From NCBI GenBank assembly GCA_014584575.1, contig JACTMP010000042.1:62001-126000 (forward strand): a stretch of DNA of 64,000 nt, in the 5' to 3' direction. Positions 32,101 through 39,141 of this stretch are shown in pieces. The notes beneath the pieces are model-generated. The model searched no databases, was not told the origin of the DNA, and saw only the letters and a list, made by a program, of their open reading frames with translations. Source of the DNA: Chloroflexota bacterium. Lineage in GTDB: Bacteria > Chloroflexota > Anaerolineae > Promineifilales > Promineifilaceae. How positions within the stretch are numbered: the stretch's first letter is position 1; each line of letters begins with the position of its first letter. Position numbers and translations under genes: made by a program.

Positions 32101-33640
32101 GATTCTGGCGTTTGGTACGGCCGTGTGGGGCTGGCGACTCTTTTACAACCCCGGCGGCGATCTCTCCAAAACGCACAGCATTGCCAAAAACAGCCTGGCC
32201 CCCATGGCCCTGAACCTGTTCAACAAGCTCATAGATTTTGTCTTTGCGATGTTCTATCTGCGGGCGCTGGGGCCGGTCGGCGCCGGCAGCTTCCAGACGG
32301 CCATCGTTACCGCCGGGGTATTTGACATCGTGGCTAACTACGGGCTAGACCTGCTCTTCATCCGCGATGTCGCCCACGACCGCCGCAAAACATCCAGCTA
32401 CCTGCTGAATACCACCGTGCTGCGCATTGGGCTGGCCTTTTTTGCTGCGCTGCCCGTCTTCGCCCTCATCGCCGTCACCAACAACCTGCCCAATAGCAAT
32501 CCGCTGACCGCGGCCGAAATCCTGGCGACCATTCTTATCATGCTCGGCATGGTTTTTTCCGGCATGAGCAAAGGCGTCACCGGCCTGTTTTACGTGCATG
32601 AGGAAGCGGAAACGCCAGCAGCCATGACCACCGCCACCACCATTATGAAAGTGGGGTTTGGCGTGCTGGTGCTGCTGGCAGGTTACAGCTTTGTAGGGCT
32701 GGCGGCCGTTTCCATTCTCACCAACGTCCTCACCCTGACCATTCTGGTTATCCTGGCCTTGCGCAAATATGACCTGCCCGGCCCCTGGCGGCTGGATTGG
32801 GGCTTGCAGCGGCGGATGCTGCGCCTGGGTTTCCCGCTGATGCTCATCCACCTGCTGCAAACGGTTTTCATCTCCATTGACACCTACCTGCTACGGGTGA
32901 TGTTGCCCAACGGCCAGGAAGTGGCGGGCTGGTACAGCAGCGCCTACAAATGGTTCAACGCCCTGCAAATCATCCCCTCGTTCTTCACGCTGGCGCTGTT
33001 CCCCATCATCACCCGCGAAATTCAGCAATCGCCGGAGTCGGCGCGGCGCATGTATGGCATGGCGATCAAGATCATGTATTTGCTGGCGCTGCCGGTGGCG
33101 GCCGTTACCTGGTATCTGGCTGTGCCGCTGGTGCGCATCGTCGGCGGGCCGGAGTTTTTGCCACATGGGGCCATTGCCCTGCAAATCGTCATCTGGTCTA
33201 TCCCCATTGGCTGGATGAACAGCGTCACGAATTACGTACTGATCGGGCTGGGGCTGGAAGGCAAACAGCCACGGGCGTTTACGGCCGGGGTCTCGTTTAA
33301 CATCATCACCAATCTGATGTTTATCCCTCTGTTTACCTATGTAGCGGCGGGGGTGACAACAATTTTGTCGGAGGTGGTGCTGCTGTTGGTGTTTGCCTAT
33401 TACTTGCGGCAGCGGATGCCGGGCGTAAGCTGGCAATTTATGTGGAAACCGGGCGTGATCACGGCCGTGACCGTCCTGCTCATGTATCTGGGCGGGCAAA
33501 TTCACCTGCTGGTGGGTGTGTGGGGCATCTTGCTCTATCCGGCCGGGCTGCTGCTGCTGCGGGTGGTCGGCCCGGCCGAGCGCAAAATCCTGGCCGACAT
33601 CCTGCCCGCGCCCATTGCCCGGCAACTGCGGTTGGTTTAG
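29183..33640 (+). CDS. YfhO-like membrane protein fused to an oligosaccharide flippase
   Basis: A 1485-residue polytopic protein. The N-terminal part (about 1-985) resembles YfhO-type GT-C proteins: a first membrane segment, LLWNPYLFGGVPF, many membrane segments, and an extracytoplasmic domain ending near GEWEVRFRYSPLTFQLG. The C-terminal part (about 990-1485; from SIAKNSLAPMALNLFNKLID) is a complete Wzx/MviN-like polysaccharide flippase with 12-14 membrane segments. These are normally separate genes. Four repeat elements lie in frame: TGTCAGG heptamers (29902), three 60-bp units (30391), CGATTAC heptamers (30582) and GGAGATT heptamers (31761). ATG 29183 has no ribosome site; TTG 29171 is an alternative. 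Likely role: export or modification of surface glycans. Confidence 0.85.
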   Translation: MNFLRAYRIDFLIILGFLVLPLLLFWDVTVGGQTMLPVDNLGQWAPWAGNTAVTPPPQNPLITDLIIQNYAWKQFIRENISTPTQLLWNPYLFGGVPFLAAGQHGAYYPFSLLFLILPLSQAYGWYAVSQIWLAGVLLYVYGRTLGMRRSSAALAGLVYQGGGYLVVSAAVFPMISGAVVWLPLLLACIDKVITGSVRHARSTWLWLMLGAVALGTQILAGHIEFTIYTLLVMAVYALWQVVSGVRYWVSSVGYQVSGGEDVTPDTWYMALLRPCLSLTGMVLLGLMLGAVQLIPLYELGQANFREAASSLAEVRGYAFPVRQALTLALPNFFGNPAHQEVVDVFSGHTIPITQNYHDQPISTTEWSTKNYVEGGIYLGILPLFLAILGIYGGLRKGIADRKRGETGGNGGVSFEQGHACQQEGETGGNGGVSFEQGHARQQEGETGGNGGVSFEQGHARLSRPYGGLPITDHRSPITLFYLFLALFSLAFIFGTPLYALLYYGLPFVNQLHTPFRWVFPFSLAVAVLAGFGADYLSATRQWQTIEEWRALRGNSPNVFASDNSVVWWLRPFVLWGTPSIITGLAGLAFWGGVLALAGLFVSKLLYAQIEPLVERMFLGLALAAYAFPDAKTFYSYEYRQVFLLGLMLIGTGATLRVSRCPIFAGRWGGGRPLWLFMAAGLILLDIWAANRGFHAANDPALLAHKPELVEWLQAQPGLWRLTSFAPHGDKPFNANSGWLFDLPDVRGYDSIIPKQYTDYMGAIEPQNELPFNRVQPIVNWESLNSPLLDVLGVKYVITAETIDLPKYRLVWQGEGLRVYENLGVVPRAYTLPRTQTAVVPDPLAALTTEYDPRQFVVVKEGDWRLETRDSNLQSPISNLQPANIIANSNIEVIVQTAVTEPSWLILNDSYFPGWKAFVRPAGAGEEAERQVDITLVNGNFRGVQLEPGEWEVRFRYSPLTFQLGGLASAMAVVILAFGTAVWGWRLFYNPGGDLSKTHSIAKNSLAPMALNLFNKLIDFVFAMFYLRALGPVGAGSFQTAIVTAGVFDIVANYGLDLLFIRDVAHDRRKTSSYLLNTTVLRIGLAFFAALPVFALIAVTNNLPNSNPLTAAEILATILIMLGMVFSGMSKGVTGLFYVHEEAETPAAMTTATTIMKVGFGVLVLLAGYSFVGLAAVSILTNVLTLTILVILALRKYDLPGPWRLDWGLQRRMLRLGFPLMLIHLLQTVFISIDTYLLRVMLPNGQEVAGWYSSAYKWFNALQIIPSFFTLALFPIITREIQQSPESARRMYGMAIKIMYLLALPVAAVTWYLAVPLVRIVGGPEFLPHGAIALQIVIWSIPIGWMNSVTNYVLIGLGLEGKQPRAFTAGVSFNIITNLMFIPLFTYVAAGVTTILSEVVLLLVFAYYLRQRMPGVSWQFMWKPGVITAVTVLLMYLGGQIHLLVGVWGILLYPAGLLLLRVVGPAERKILADILPAPIARQLRLV
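29902..29982. repeat. In-frame heptamer hairpin, GTGTCAG type
   Basis: GTGTCGG, GTGTCAG, GTATTGG, GTGTCAA, GTGTCGG, GTATCAG, GTGTCAG step by 7 bp, then GTGACACCTGACACCTGG forms the complementary arm. It is read in frame as the peptide SGVRYWVSSVGYQVSGG within the fusion gene. Confidence 0.88.
30391..30573. repeat. Three tandem 60-bp repeats with 16-bp inverted ends, in frame
   Basis: Units of exactly 60 bp start at 30391, 30451 and 30511 and differ by one or two bases; each encodes 20 residues (GETGGNGGVSFEQGHA plus QQE). Each unit opens GGGCGAGACAGGCGGG; the last is followed by the exact complement CCCGCCTGTCTCGCCC, so the array is a palindromic element whose body is tripled. Confidence 0.95.
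30582..30616. repeat. In-frame heptamer array, CGATTAC type
   Basis: TACCGAT, TACCGAT, CACCGAT, CACCGAT, TACC step by 7 bp and are read as LPITDHRSPIT in the fusion gene. This is the same unit (complement of CGGTAAT) as the intergenic array at 27254. Confidence 0.85.
31761..31822. repeat. In-frame heptamer hairpin, GGAGATT type
   Basis: GGGAGATTGGAGATTGGAGA and its complement CCAATCTCCAATCTCC (four units) lie within the fusion gene and are read as GDWRLETRDSNLQSPISNLQ. The same hairpin type is intergenic elsewhere (25810, 21334). Confidence 0.9.
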
Positions 33641-33696
33641 AAGGAAAGGGAAAGTGCCCCCGTTGGCGGCTTCCACAAGCCCGTCAGGACAGCCAA

Positions 33697-34533
33697 TTAA
33701 AAGGCTTCGGCGGAATACACATCGTCCATGGTGACGAGGATGTCGTTCAGTTCAGTCACTTCGTCGGCAATTTCCTGGCGCAGCCGCCGCGCCCGCGCCC
33801 GGTCAATGTCTTTGACATCTACGAGCATGGTTTGTGAGTAGATGGTGCCCAGGTGGGTGAGCGAATTTTCCAGTTGCAGCCGCGCCCGCTTGATGGTGTT
33901 GTCCAGCGTGTCCAATGTGCGCAACTGGCTTTGCAGCCCTTCTATGGTCAAGTCTAGTTGTTGTTTCACGGCCGTGTCCCGCGTCCCCTCTTTTTCTCGT
34001 TGCAACTGCCGCAGCCGTTCTTCGGCCCGTTTGCGGTCACGTTCCAGAATGGCGGCGTCATTTTGATAATTATCAATGCGCAGCGCCAGGTCGTAAATGC
34101 TTTCCAGCCAATCATCAATCTGCCCCAGCGTTTCCAGCAGTTCATCACGCAGCACGGAATCGGTGCGTTTGTTAATGCCTTCCTGGATGCGCGCCCGGTA
34201 ATCGAGTGCTTCGGCCATGCGTTGCTGCAAATACTTATCCTTGAGCCGTTCCGGTTTGTAGTCGCGGCGCAGCACTTTGGCGGCGACCTGTCGTTTGAAC
34301 TCTGGGTCCGTCAGGCTGCTGGCGACTAAGGCGGCTTCTACGGCCGTGCCCCCTAATAACCAGACCAGCGGCGGCAGCAGCCCAATAATTGCCGCATCAC
34401 TAAACACGGCGGATGCAGCCGTCAGCAGGATGGTGGCGGCAATGACCACGGCGCTTTCCGGCCGAAAAATCGCCTCTTGAAAAAGGGCGTTGCGGACTCG
34501 TTTTTCTAAAGATTCGCGGGTTTGGTTTGTCAT
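33697..34533 (-). CDS. Coiled-coil protein with a membrane hairpin, last gene of the pspA cluster
   Basis: A 278-residue protein. Two hydrophobic segments (about 28-45 and 48-68: AVVIAATILLTAASAVF, AAIIGLLPPLVWLLGG) are followed by about 200 residues of charged heptad-like helix (for example KRAEERLRQLQREKEG) and a C-terminal helix. It looks like a membrane-bound coiled-coil scaffold. It lies downstream of a TPR/zinc-ribbon gene and pspA on the same strand; a GGAGATT-type array fills the gap before its ATG, with no ribosome site. Family not recognised. Confidence 0.75.
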   Translation of the reverse strand: MTNQTRESLEKRVRNALFQEAIFRPESAVVIAATILLTAASAVFSDAAIIGLLPPLVWLLGGTAVEAALVASSLTDPEFKRQVAAKVLRRDYKPERLKDKYLQQRMAEALDYRARIQEGINKRTDSVLRDELLETLGQIDDWLESIYDLALRIDNYQNDAAILERDRKRAEERLRQLQREKEGTRDTAVKQQLDLTIEGLQSQLRTLDTLDNTIKRARLQLENSLTHLGTIYSQTMLVDVKDIDRARARRLRQEIADEVTELNDILVTMDDVYSAEAF

Positions 34534-34534
34534 G

Positions 34535-34583
34535 AATAGAGAATAGAGATTTGAGATTGGGAAACTAAGAGATTGAGAGATTG
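34535..34583. repeat. Heptamer array, GGAGATT-like, between two pspA-cluster genes
   Basis: GAATAGAGAATAGAGATTTGAGATTGGGA followed by AAGAGATTGAGAGATTG, in steps of 7-8 bp and mainly one arm. It begins 2 bases from the ATG at 34533 and runs into the 3' end of the upstream gene. Confidence 0.75.
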
Positions 34584-35722
34584 CGAGTCTTAACGGCGTC
34601 TATCAGATGGGTAATTTCTGCCTGGGTGTCTGGATGGAAAGCCATGCGCTGCGCCGCCTGTAACACGTCCAGGCTGCGGGCATAAAAGCCCAGCCGGGCA
34701 TAGGCTTCACCCAGCGCGCGCTGGTAGGTCAGGCGCGTTGGTTCCAACGCCACCGCCCGCTGCCAGTGCAGCACGGCCGTCGCCCACAACCCGTTCTTCG
34801 CCATACGCTGCGCCGCACTGTGATATTCGCTGGCATGGTTTAGCCCTTTGGAGACGGCTGCCTGTTGCCGGAAGCGATCCCGGTCAAAGTCAGGCGCGGC
34901 GCGCATGGCAAAAAACAGCGCCAGCGCCGCCATGGCCACCTGTGAGCCTTTGATCGCCTTCCAGGCGCCCATCGTCACCGGTTCCAGCACACCACGAAAG
35001 GCCGGGTCCAGGCGCTCAAAGCCGAGGGCGCTCAGGTCTGGGCTGATTAAGAGTTGGGCAATTCCGGTAATAAGAATGAGGATCAGGATGCCGATGGCGA
35101 AGATGTTGGCCCAGTATTGGCGAAAGTTGAGAAATACGGCCGTCACCAACAACAGCACCATCATCAAGGCTCCGGTAATCACCGTCAGTTGGTTTTGCAA
35201 CGTGACGGCGCTGTAGCCAATTTGCAGGGCATAAGTGACTGATACGGCCGTGACTGTGAACCAATACAAAACCAGATTGCTGCTGGGGATGGCATAACGA
35301 TAAATCTGCACCACCAACCCGCGATGGCAAGCCGGGCAGCGCATATCGTCGGCGGCAATCTGGGCGGCGCAGTAACCGCACAACGGCACGTTGCGCGACC
35401 AGACATCATCAAATTGCTCGTGTTGTTGGTAGGCAATTGGGGGAGGGGTCGGGGTGGGGGGTGCGGCCGTTTCGCCATTATCCATCGCTGCCAACATGCG
35501 CCGCGCCGCGCCGTTTGCCGGGTTTAGCGCCAACACATTTTCCAGGCAGGCGCGTTTGTCGGCCTCATCTCCCACCACCTGGCTGAGCCAGAGCCAGCCG
35601 CTTTCATTCGTCTCATCCGCCTCTACCACATCGAGGAGGAATTGGCGTGCTTCATCTGGCCGGCCGTTTTTCACGGCCGTGATCCCCGCTTGCAACCAGC
35701 TTTCCACCTCTGTTTCTGCCAT
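34565..35722 (-). CDS. TPR and zinc-ribbon membrane protein
   Basis: A 385-residue protein. TPR-like helices at the N-terminus (about 5-80: LQAGITAVKNGRPDEARQFL, CLENVLALNPANGAARRML), a Pro/Thr linker, a zinc ribbon with four Cys (CGYCAAQIAADDMRCPAC, about 114-131), then four hydrophobic segments (about 150-275), and more TPR-like helices at the C-terminus (about 300-375). The last residues are read from a heptamer repeat. It starts 14 bases after pspA and should form an integral-membrane partner with cytoplasmic TPR ends. Not a family I can name. Confidence 0.8.
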   Translation of the reverse strand: MAETEVESWLQAGITAVKNGRPDEARQFLLDVVEADETNESGWLWLSQVVGDEADKRACLENVLALNPANGAARRMLAAMDNGETAAPPTPTPPPIAYQQHEQFDDVWSRNVPLCGYCAAQIAADDMRCPACHRGLVVQIYRYAIPSSNLVLYWFTVTAVSVTYALQIGYSAVTLQNQLTVITGALMMVLLLVTAVFLNFRQYWANIFAIGILILILITGIAQLLISPDLSALGFERLDPAFRGVLEPVTMGAWKAIKGSQVAMAALALFFAMRAAPDFDRDRFRQQAAVSKGLNHASEYHSAAQRMAKNGLWATAVLHWQRAVALEPTRLTYQRALGEAYARLGFYARSLDVLQAAQRMAFHPDTQAEITHLIDAVKTRNLSIS

Positions 35723-35736
35723 CTGCTTCTAGCCCG

Positions 35737-36477
35737 TTATTCTCCGGCGGCAGCAGCCGATTCATCGGCGGCCCGTTCTTCTTGTTTGTAAACAGACGGT
35801 TCTGCCAGCCCCAAACGTCGTTTCCGCTCTTCCAGTTGAATGTCTAGCTCAGCCTTGCCCAGAGATGTGTCCATCTGGTTGTCCAGGCGGCTGGCATACA
35901 TCTCGCTGTGTGCGGACGCTTTATCCAGCCGGGAGCGAATAGATTCACCCAACCGGGCAATATCGGCATCACCCACCCCTTCCAGATCATCCAGGCTTCG
36001 GATCGCTTTCACGGTGGCTTCTTTGGACTTGGCCAGCCGCAGCAACGCTTCCAATTCCTGCTGTTCCTGGCGAATGGTCACCAGTTTGGCTTGCAGTTTG
36101 AGCCGGGCATTGAGCAGCGCTTCGTATTCTCGCTGCTGCCGCACCCATTGTTCGTGATATTGTTCTTCCAAACGGCGGGTGGTATTGAGTTCATTCTGGG
36201 CGGCGCGGGCCAGGTCTGCTTTGCCTTGCATCAGCAGCATATCTATGTTCCGGTCTAGCTGGTCGCCCTTTTTCTTATACTCGTTGTACTTGCGCTCCAT
36301 CGTTTTCACTTCACCACCAACGGTGGCGGCAGCGTCTTCCAGGTCATCCAGGTTTTTTTCGGCGTCGCGGATGTATTGTTTCATCACCGCCGGGGAATTG
36401 GCTTGCAGCGCCTGGTCTACCATTGCGTGCAAATTTGCCTGGATGAGGGTTTGAGTTTTTTCCAGTAATGAGGCCAT
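35737..36477 (-). CDS. pspA: PspA/IM30 family membrane-stress protein
   Basis: A 246-residue protein that is nearly all coiled coil, as PspA/Vipp1 proteins are: amphipathic N-terminal helix (LLEKTQTLIQANLHAMVDQAL), then KQYIRDAEKNLDDLEDAA, ARAAQNELNTTRRLEEQY and long Lys/Glu/Arg-rich helices. PspA polymers bind and repair stressed membranes. The C-terminal tail is acidic and disordered (QEERAADESAAAAGE). AAGGAGAAC gives a good ribosome site for ATG 36477. A 13-bp-arm hairpin (36503-36532) lies in the leader. Its neighbours are zinc-ribbon membrane proteins and a coiled-coil membrane protein, not the classical PspBC/PspF. Confidence 0.9.
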   Translation of the reverse strand: MASLLEKTQTLIQANLHAMVDQALQANSPAVMKQYIRDAEKNLDDLEDAAATVGGEVKTMERKYNEYKKKGDQLDRNIDMLLMQGKADLARAAQNELNTTRRLEEQYHEQWVRQQREYEALLNARLKLQAKLVTIRQEQQELEALLRLAKSKEATVKAIRSLDDLEGVGDADIARLGESIRSRLDKASAHSEMYASRLDNQMDTSLGKAELDIQLEERKRRLGLAEPSVYKQEERAADESAAAAGE

Positions 36478-36502
36478 GAAATGTTCTCCTTATAAGTTTC
36501 TA

Positions 36503-36532
36503 AAAGTTCAACTTTTGGGAAAGTTGAACTTT
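36503..36532 (-). promoter_or_regulatory. Leader hairpin upstream of pspA
   Basis: Perfect 13-bp arms AAAGTTCAACTTT and AAAGTTGAACTTT around TGGG, 20-25 bases before the pspA ribosome site on the minus strand. Each arm is itself nearly palindromic (AAAGTTnAACTTT), so it could also be an operator pair. Confidence 0.55.
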
Positions 36533-36605
36533 CACACTAGCGGTTCCCATTGTAAAGCATGGGTTCTGCTTGAACAAGTGAAGGTCGTCGGCATCAGCCA
36601 TTCGA

Positions 36606-36724
36606 AATTTGGTTTGCGGCGGCAGATGAATCTGCACCAACAAGAAGCAAAGTCGGCCTTCGCCGACTGGGGTACAGCCCACGAAGGTGGGCTTTGCCGT
36701 TTGTAGCCGCGATTTCAATCGCCG
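36606..36724. repeat. Composite multi-hairpin element between pspA and zinc-ribbon genes
   Basis: A run of small hairpins: CAGATGAATCTG, AAGTCGGCCTTCGCCGACT, AGCCCACGAAGGTGGGCT, GCGATTTCAATCGC. I recall similar chained hairpins (AGTCGGC...GCCGACT, CGATTTCAATCG) scattered in Chloroflexi and cyanobacterial genomes. It occupies most of the gap upstream of the pspA leader. Confidence 0.65.
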
Positions 36725-36743
36725 GGTTCTGTCATAATTCGCA

Positions 36744-37814
36744 TCACTGACTGTAGTGGTTGAGATACCAGGCGGCCACAATGGGGATGAAGGCGGTCAC
36801 GGCCGTGACCACCGCCCCCACAAACAACAGCCCCGCCATCACCAGGGCCACCTCATAAACCAGCCCCGCCAGAAGCAAAATAAAGCTGACGATAAAGAAG
36901 GCCGCCGCCACCGCGCCAATGACCAGCGACCAGCGGCGCGCCTTTTTCATGGAAGCCTGGCGGCGGCCTGCCAGCCGTCCTGTCTGCCCGTGAATGGTGA
37001 GGGTATGGGTTTTGCCATCATCATCCGTGTAGTAGGTGGTGTAGATGGGGTAAAGCAGTTGCGTCCAATGGGTGTTGGCAAAGTGGGGCTGCCACTGGTA
37101 TTGGCGCATGTGGTCGGCCGTTGCCGCCTGGCGACATTCTTCCCCGGCGGCCTGCATAAAGGCGATTTGCGCGTCCGACCAGGCATCGTCTGGGGGGCGG
37201 TTGGGCAGGCGGGCAAAGGCGTGGGCAAAGGTGTCAGGTTGGTACGGCCGTGCCCCCCGCAGATCAAACCGCCCCACCGCTTTCTCAATGGCCGCCTGCT
37301 CCTCTAATGCTGGCGCCACTCGATTCTCATAGTGACGCTGTAAGGTGCCCACACGCGGCTCCCAGCGGATGCGCGTCTCTTTTACCTCTCGTGTGTGCCA
37401 GCGGTTATTTTGAAACTCCTCCCGGTGGCTGAGCACCTGATAATCAAAGCCCATCTCCGCCTGCCAGCCGGCCTGCACGTCCGCATCAACCAGCCAGAGG
37501 GGTAAATAGAGGGGTTGCAGACGGCCGTGTAACTTCTCCCCCTTTAAATCTGACGGCGCAAACCAGGCGCCTTTGGCAAAAGCCAGCACTTTTTGCTGCG
37601 CCTGCCGCGCATCCACCTGAAACGGCAAGACCAGTTCCGGGGGATGGGTATAAACGGGCTGATTCGTTGTTTCGTCCAACTGCGCCACCGCCGCTGCGCC
37701 ACAATGCGGGCAGCGTTCCGGCAACCGCGTTGGCGGCAGCAAATACAGCCAATCACACTGCTCACAGCTCGCCAGTGCCACCTCTGTTTGCCATTCAGAC
37801 AGCCACTTATCCAT
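36744..37814 (-). CDS. Zinc-ribbon membrane protein B of the pspA cluster
   Basis: A 356-residue protein. It starts with a zinc-ribbon-like pair (CEQCDWLYLLPPTRLPERCPHC, Cys at about 17-40), then a domain built around LVLPFQVDARQAQQKVLAFA and LQPLYLPLWLVDADVQAGW, then LYPIYTTYYTDDDGKTHTL and IHGQTGRLAGRRQAS, and three C-terminal membrane segments (about 285-350). It is paralogous to the upstream gene at 37814, sharing LPFQVDA, PLYLP/PIYVP and NGQTGQIAGQR-type motifs. ATG 37814 overlaps the stop of that gene by one base (TGATG), so the two are translated together. Function unknown. Confidence 0.8.
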   Translation of the reverse strand: MDKWLSEWQTEVALASCEQCDWLYLLPPTRLPERCPHCGAAAVAQLDETTNQPVYTHPPELVLPFQVDARQAQQKVLAFAKGAWFAPSDLKGEKLHGRLQPLYLPLWLVDADVQAGWQAEMGFDYQVLSHREEFQNNRWHTREVKETRIRWEPRVGTLQRHYENRVAPALEEQAAIEKAVGRFDLRGARPYQPDTFAHAFARLPNRPPDDAWSDAQIAFMQAAGEECRQAATADHMRQYQWQPHFANTHWTQLLYPIYTTYYTDDDGKTHTLTIHGQTGRLAGRRQASMKKARRWSLVIGAVAAAFFIVSFILLLAGLVYEVALVMAGLLFVGAVVTAVTAFIPIVAAWYLNHYSQ

Positions 37815-39094
37815 CAAATATCATCCATTTTTTGCGCCTGGGACACCGTGATCCCGGCAAAAATAAACGCCGCCAGCGCCAGACCAAAGGTAACAAAAAG
37901 CACCGTGTTGCCATTGGCATTGCCCGCCACCAGCATCCAGGTAGCCAGCAGCCCCAGGAGCAATGCGGGCAGAAAGGCCGCGCCTATCGCCAACAGAATC
38001 TTGCGCCAATCCACCGGCCGCTGCCCGGCTATTTGCCCCGTTTGCCCATTGGCCAACAGTTGATAGGGTTGGTTATGGTAATGATAAACGGCTATGTAGA
38101 GCGGCAGCAGAATGTAACGCCAGCTTTCATCGCTAAAATCCAGGTTCATGCTGAAGTTGCGCATACGCTGGGAGGTGGCCTGACGCTGACACGCTGCTTT
38201 TGTTTGGGCGCGCATGTTTTGCCGGGCGCGTTCCCAGGCCGCGTCTAGCGAGATGTCATATGCCTGGGCCTGAATGCCGGCCAGGTAGCGAGGTTCATAG
38301 GCTACCAGTTGATGCAAATCAACCTGGCGTATCTGGTTGAGCAGCACCGGGCTGAGATTGCTGGCGCCGTTGATCAACAGGTCGTCAAAAGTGAGCGAGG
38401 CCCGGCCCGATTCCCAACGCCACTCGGTATACGTTTGGGTGCGCCGGTTTTTGCCGACGCCGACGGTGCGGGTGCGGGTGTGGGCCACCTCGGCTTTCCA
38501 GTCGGCGCTGGTTTGGGCGTCAAACGTCCAGGCGGGCACATAGATGGGGGTGAATTCTGTGCCGTGCGCCAGCCGGTGCAGGTCTCTGGGCAGCAGCCAA
38601 CTACTGCCCAACCAGGCGGCGGTTCGCTGCCGCAGGGTGTCCGCGTCTACCTGGAACGGCAGCAAAAAGCGGGGGCGCAGCACATCTTGGGGCGCTTTCA
38701 CCTGCACCACCTGGTTGGAGTGGCAGAAAGGGCAGATATGGGTGAGCATGTCGGTGGCAATGGTGACATGGGCGTTGCAACGGTTGCAGGCCAGTTCTTT
38801 GCGTTCGATGCCCCAACCCTGGGCCACCCGTTCCATTGTCTCTACGGTAAATTCAAACTGCTGCGCTCCTTTGCCCACCAGGGCGGACTGGGGGGCTTCG
38901 TAGTAGCCGCAGTGGGCGCAGGTGAGGCCACCGCCATCGGTGTTATAGGCGGTGGTGGCGTCGCATTGGGGACAGTGGAATTGAACTACTTCCTGGTGTT
39001 GTTCGTCGGGTGGTTGGGGCTTCCAAACTTCTATGCCGGGCACGGCCGTTTCCGTGCGTATATAACCTGGGGGTGGGAAGGATGGCGTCATCAT
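37814..39094 (-). CDS. Zinc-ribbon membrane protein A of the pspA cluster
   Basis: A 426-residue protein with two zinc-ribbon modules: CPQCDATTAYNTDGGGLTCAHC (about 41-62) and CNRCNAHVTIATDMLTHICPFC (about 103-124). Residues about 135-320 repeat the plan of its paralogue (LRPRFLLPFQVDADTLRQR, FTPIYVPAWTFDAQTSADW). Then ILLPLYIAVYHYHNQPYQLL and ANGQTGQIAGQRPVDW lead to two C-terminal membrane segments. ATG 39094 follows GGAG by 6 bases. It heads the five-gene run that ends with pspA, the TPR/zinc-ribbon gene and the coiled-coil gene. A role in delivering or sensing at the membrane is inference only. Confidence 0.82.
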   Translation of the reverse strand: MMTPSFPPPGYIRTETAVPGIEVWKPQPPDEQHQEVVQFHCPQCDATTAYNTDGGGLTCAHCGYYEAPQSALVGKGAQQFEFTVETMERVAQGWGIERKELACNRCNAHVTIATDMLTHICPFCHSNQVVQVKAPQDVLRPRFLLPFQVDADTLRQRTAAWLGSSWLLPRDLHRLAHGTEFTPIYVPAWTFDAQTSADWKAEVAHTRTRTVGVGKNRRTQTYTEWRWESGRASLTFDDLLINGASNLSPVLLNQIRQVDLHQLVAYEPRYLAGIQAQAYDISLDAAWERARQNMRAQTKAACQRQATSQRMRNFSMNLDFSDESWRYILLPLYIAVYHYHNQPYQLLANGQTGQIAGQRPVDWRKILLAIGAAFLPALLLGLLATWMLVAGNANGNTVLFVTFGLALAAFIFAGITVSQAQKMDDI

Positions 39095-39141
39095 GTTTTA
39101 CTCCGGTGTATCCACAAACATGAGGTGCGCTAAAGACGCTT

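Noticed and set aside
29183-33640. Frameshift or missing stop between the YfhO-like and flippase halves
   Set aside because: The frame is open with normal codon use across the junction and the connecting sequence is plausible linker; I treat it as a real fusion, although read-level data could still overturn this.
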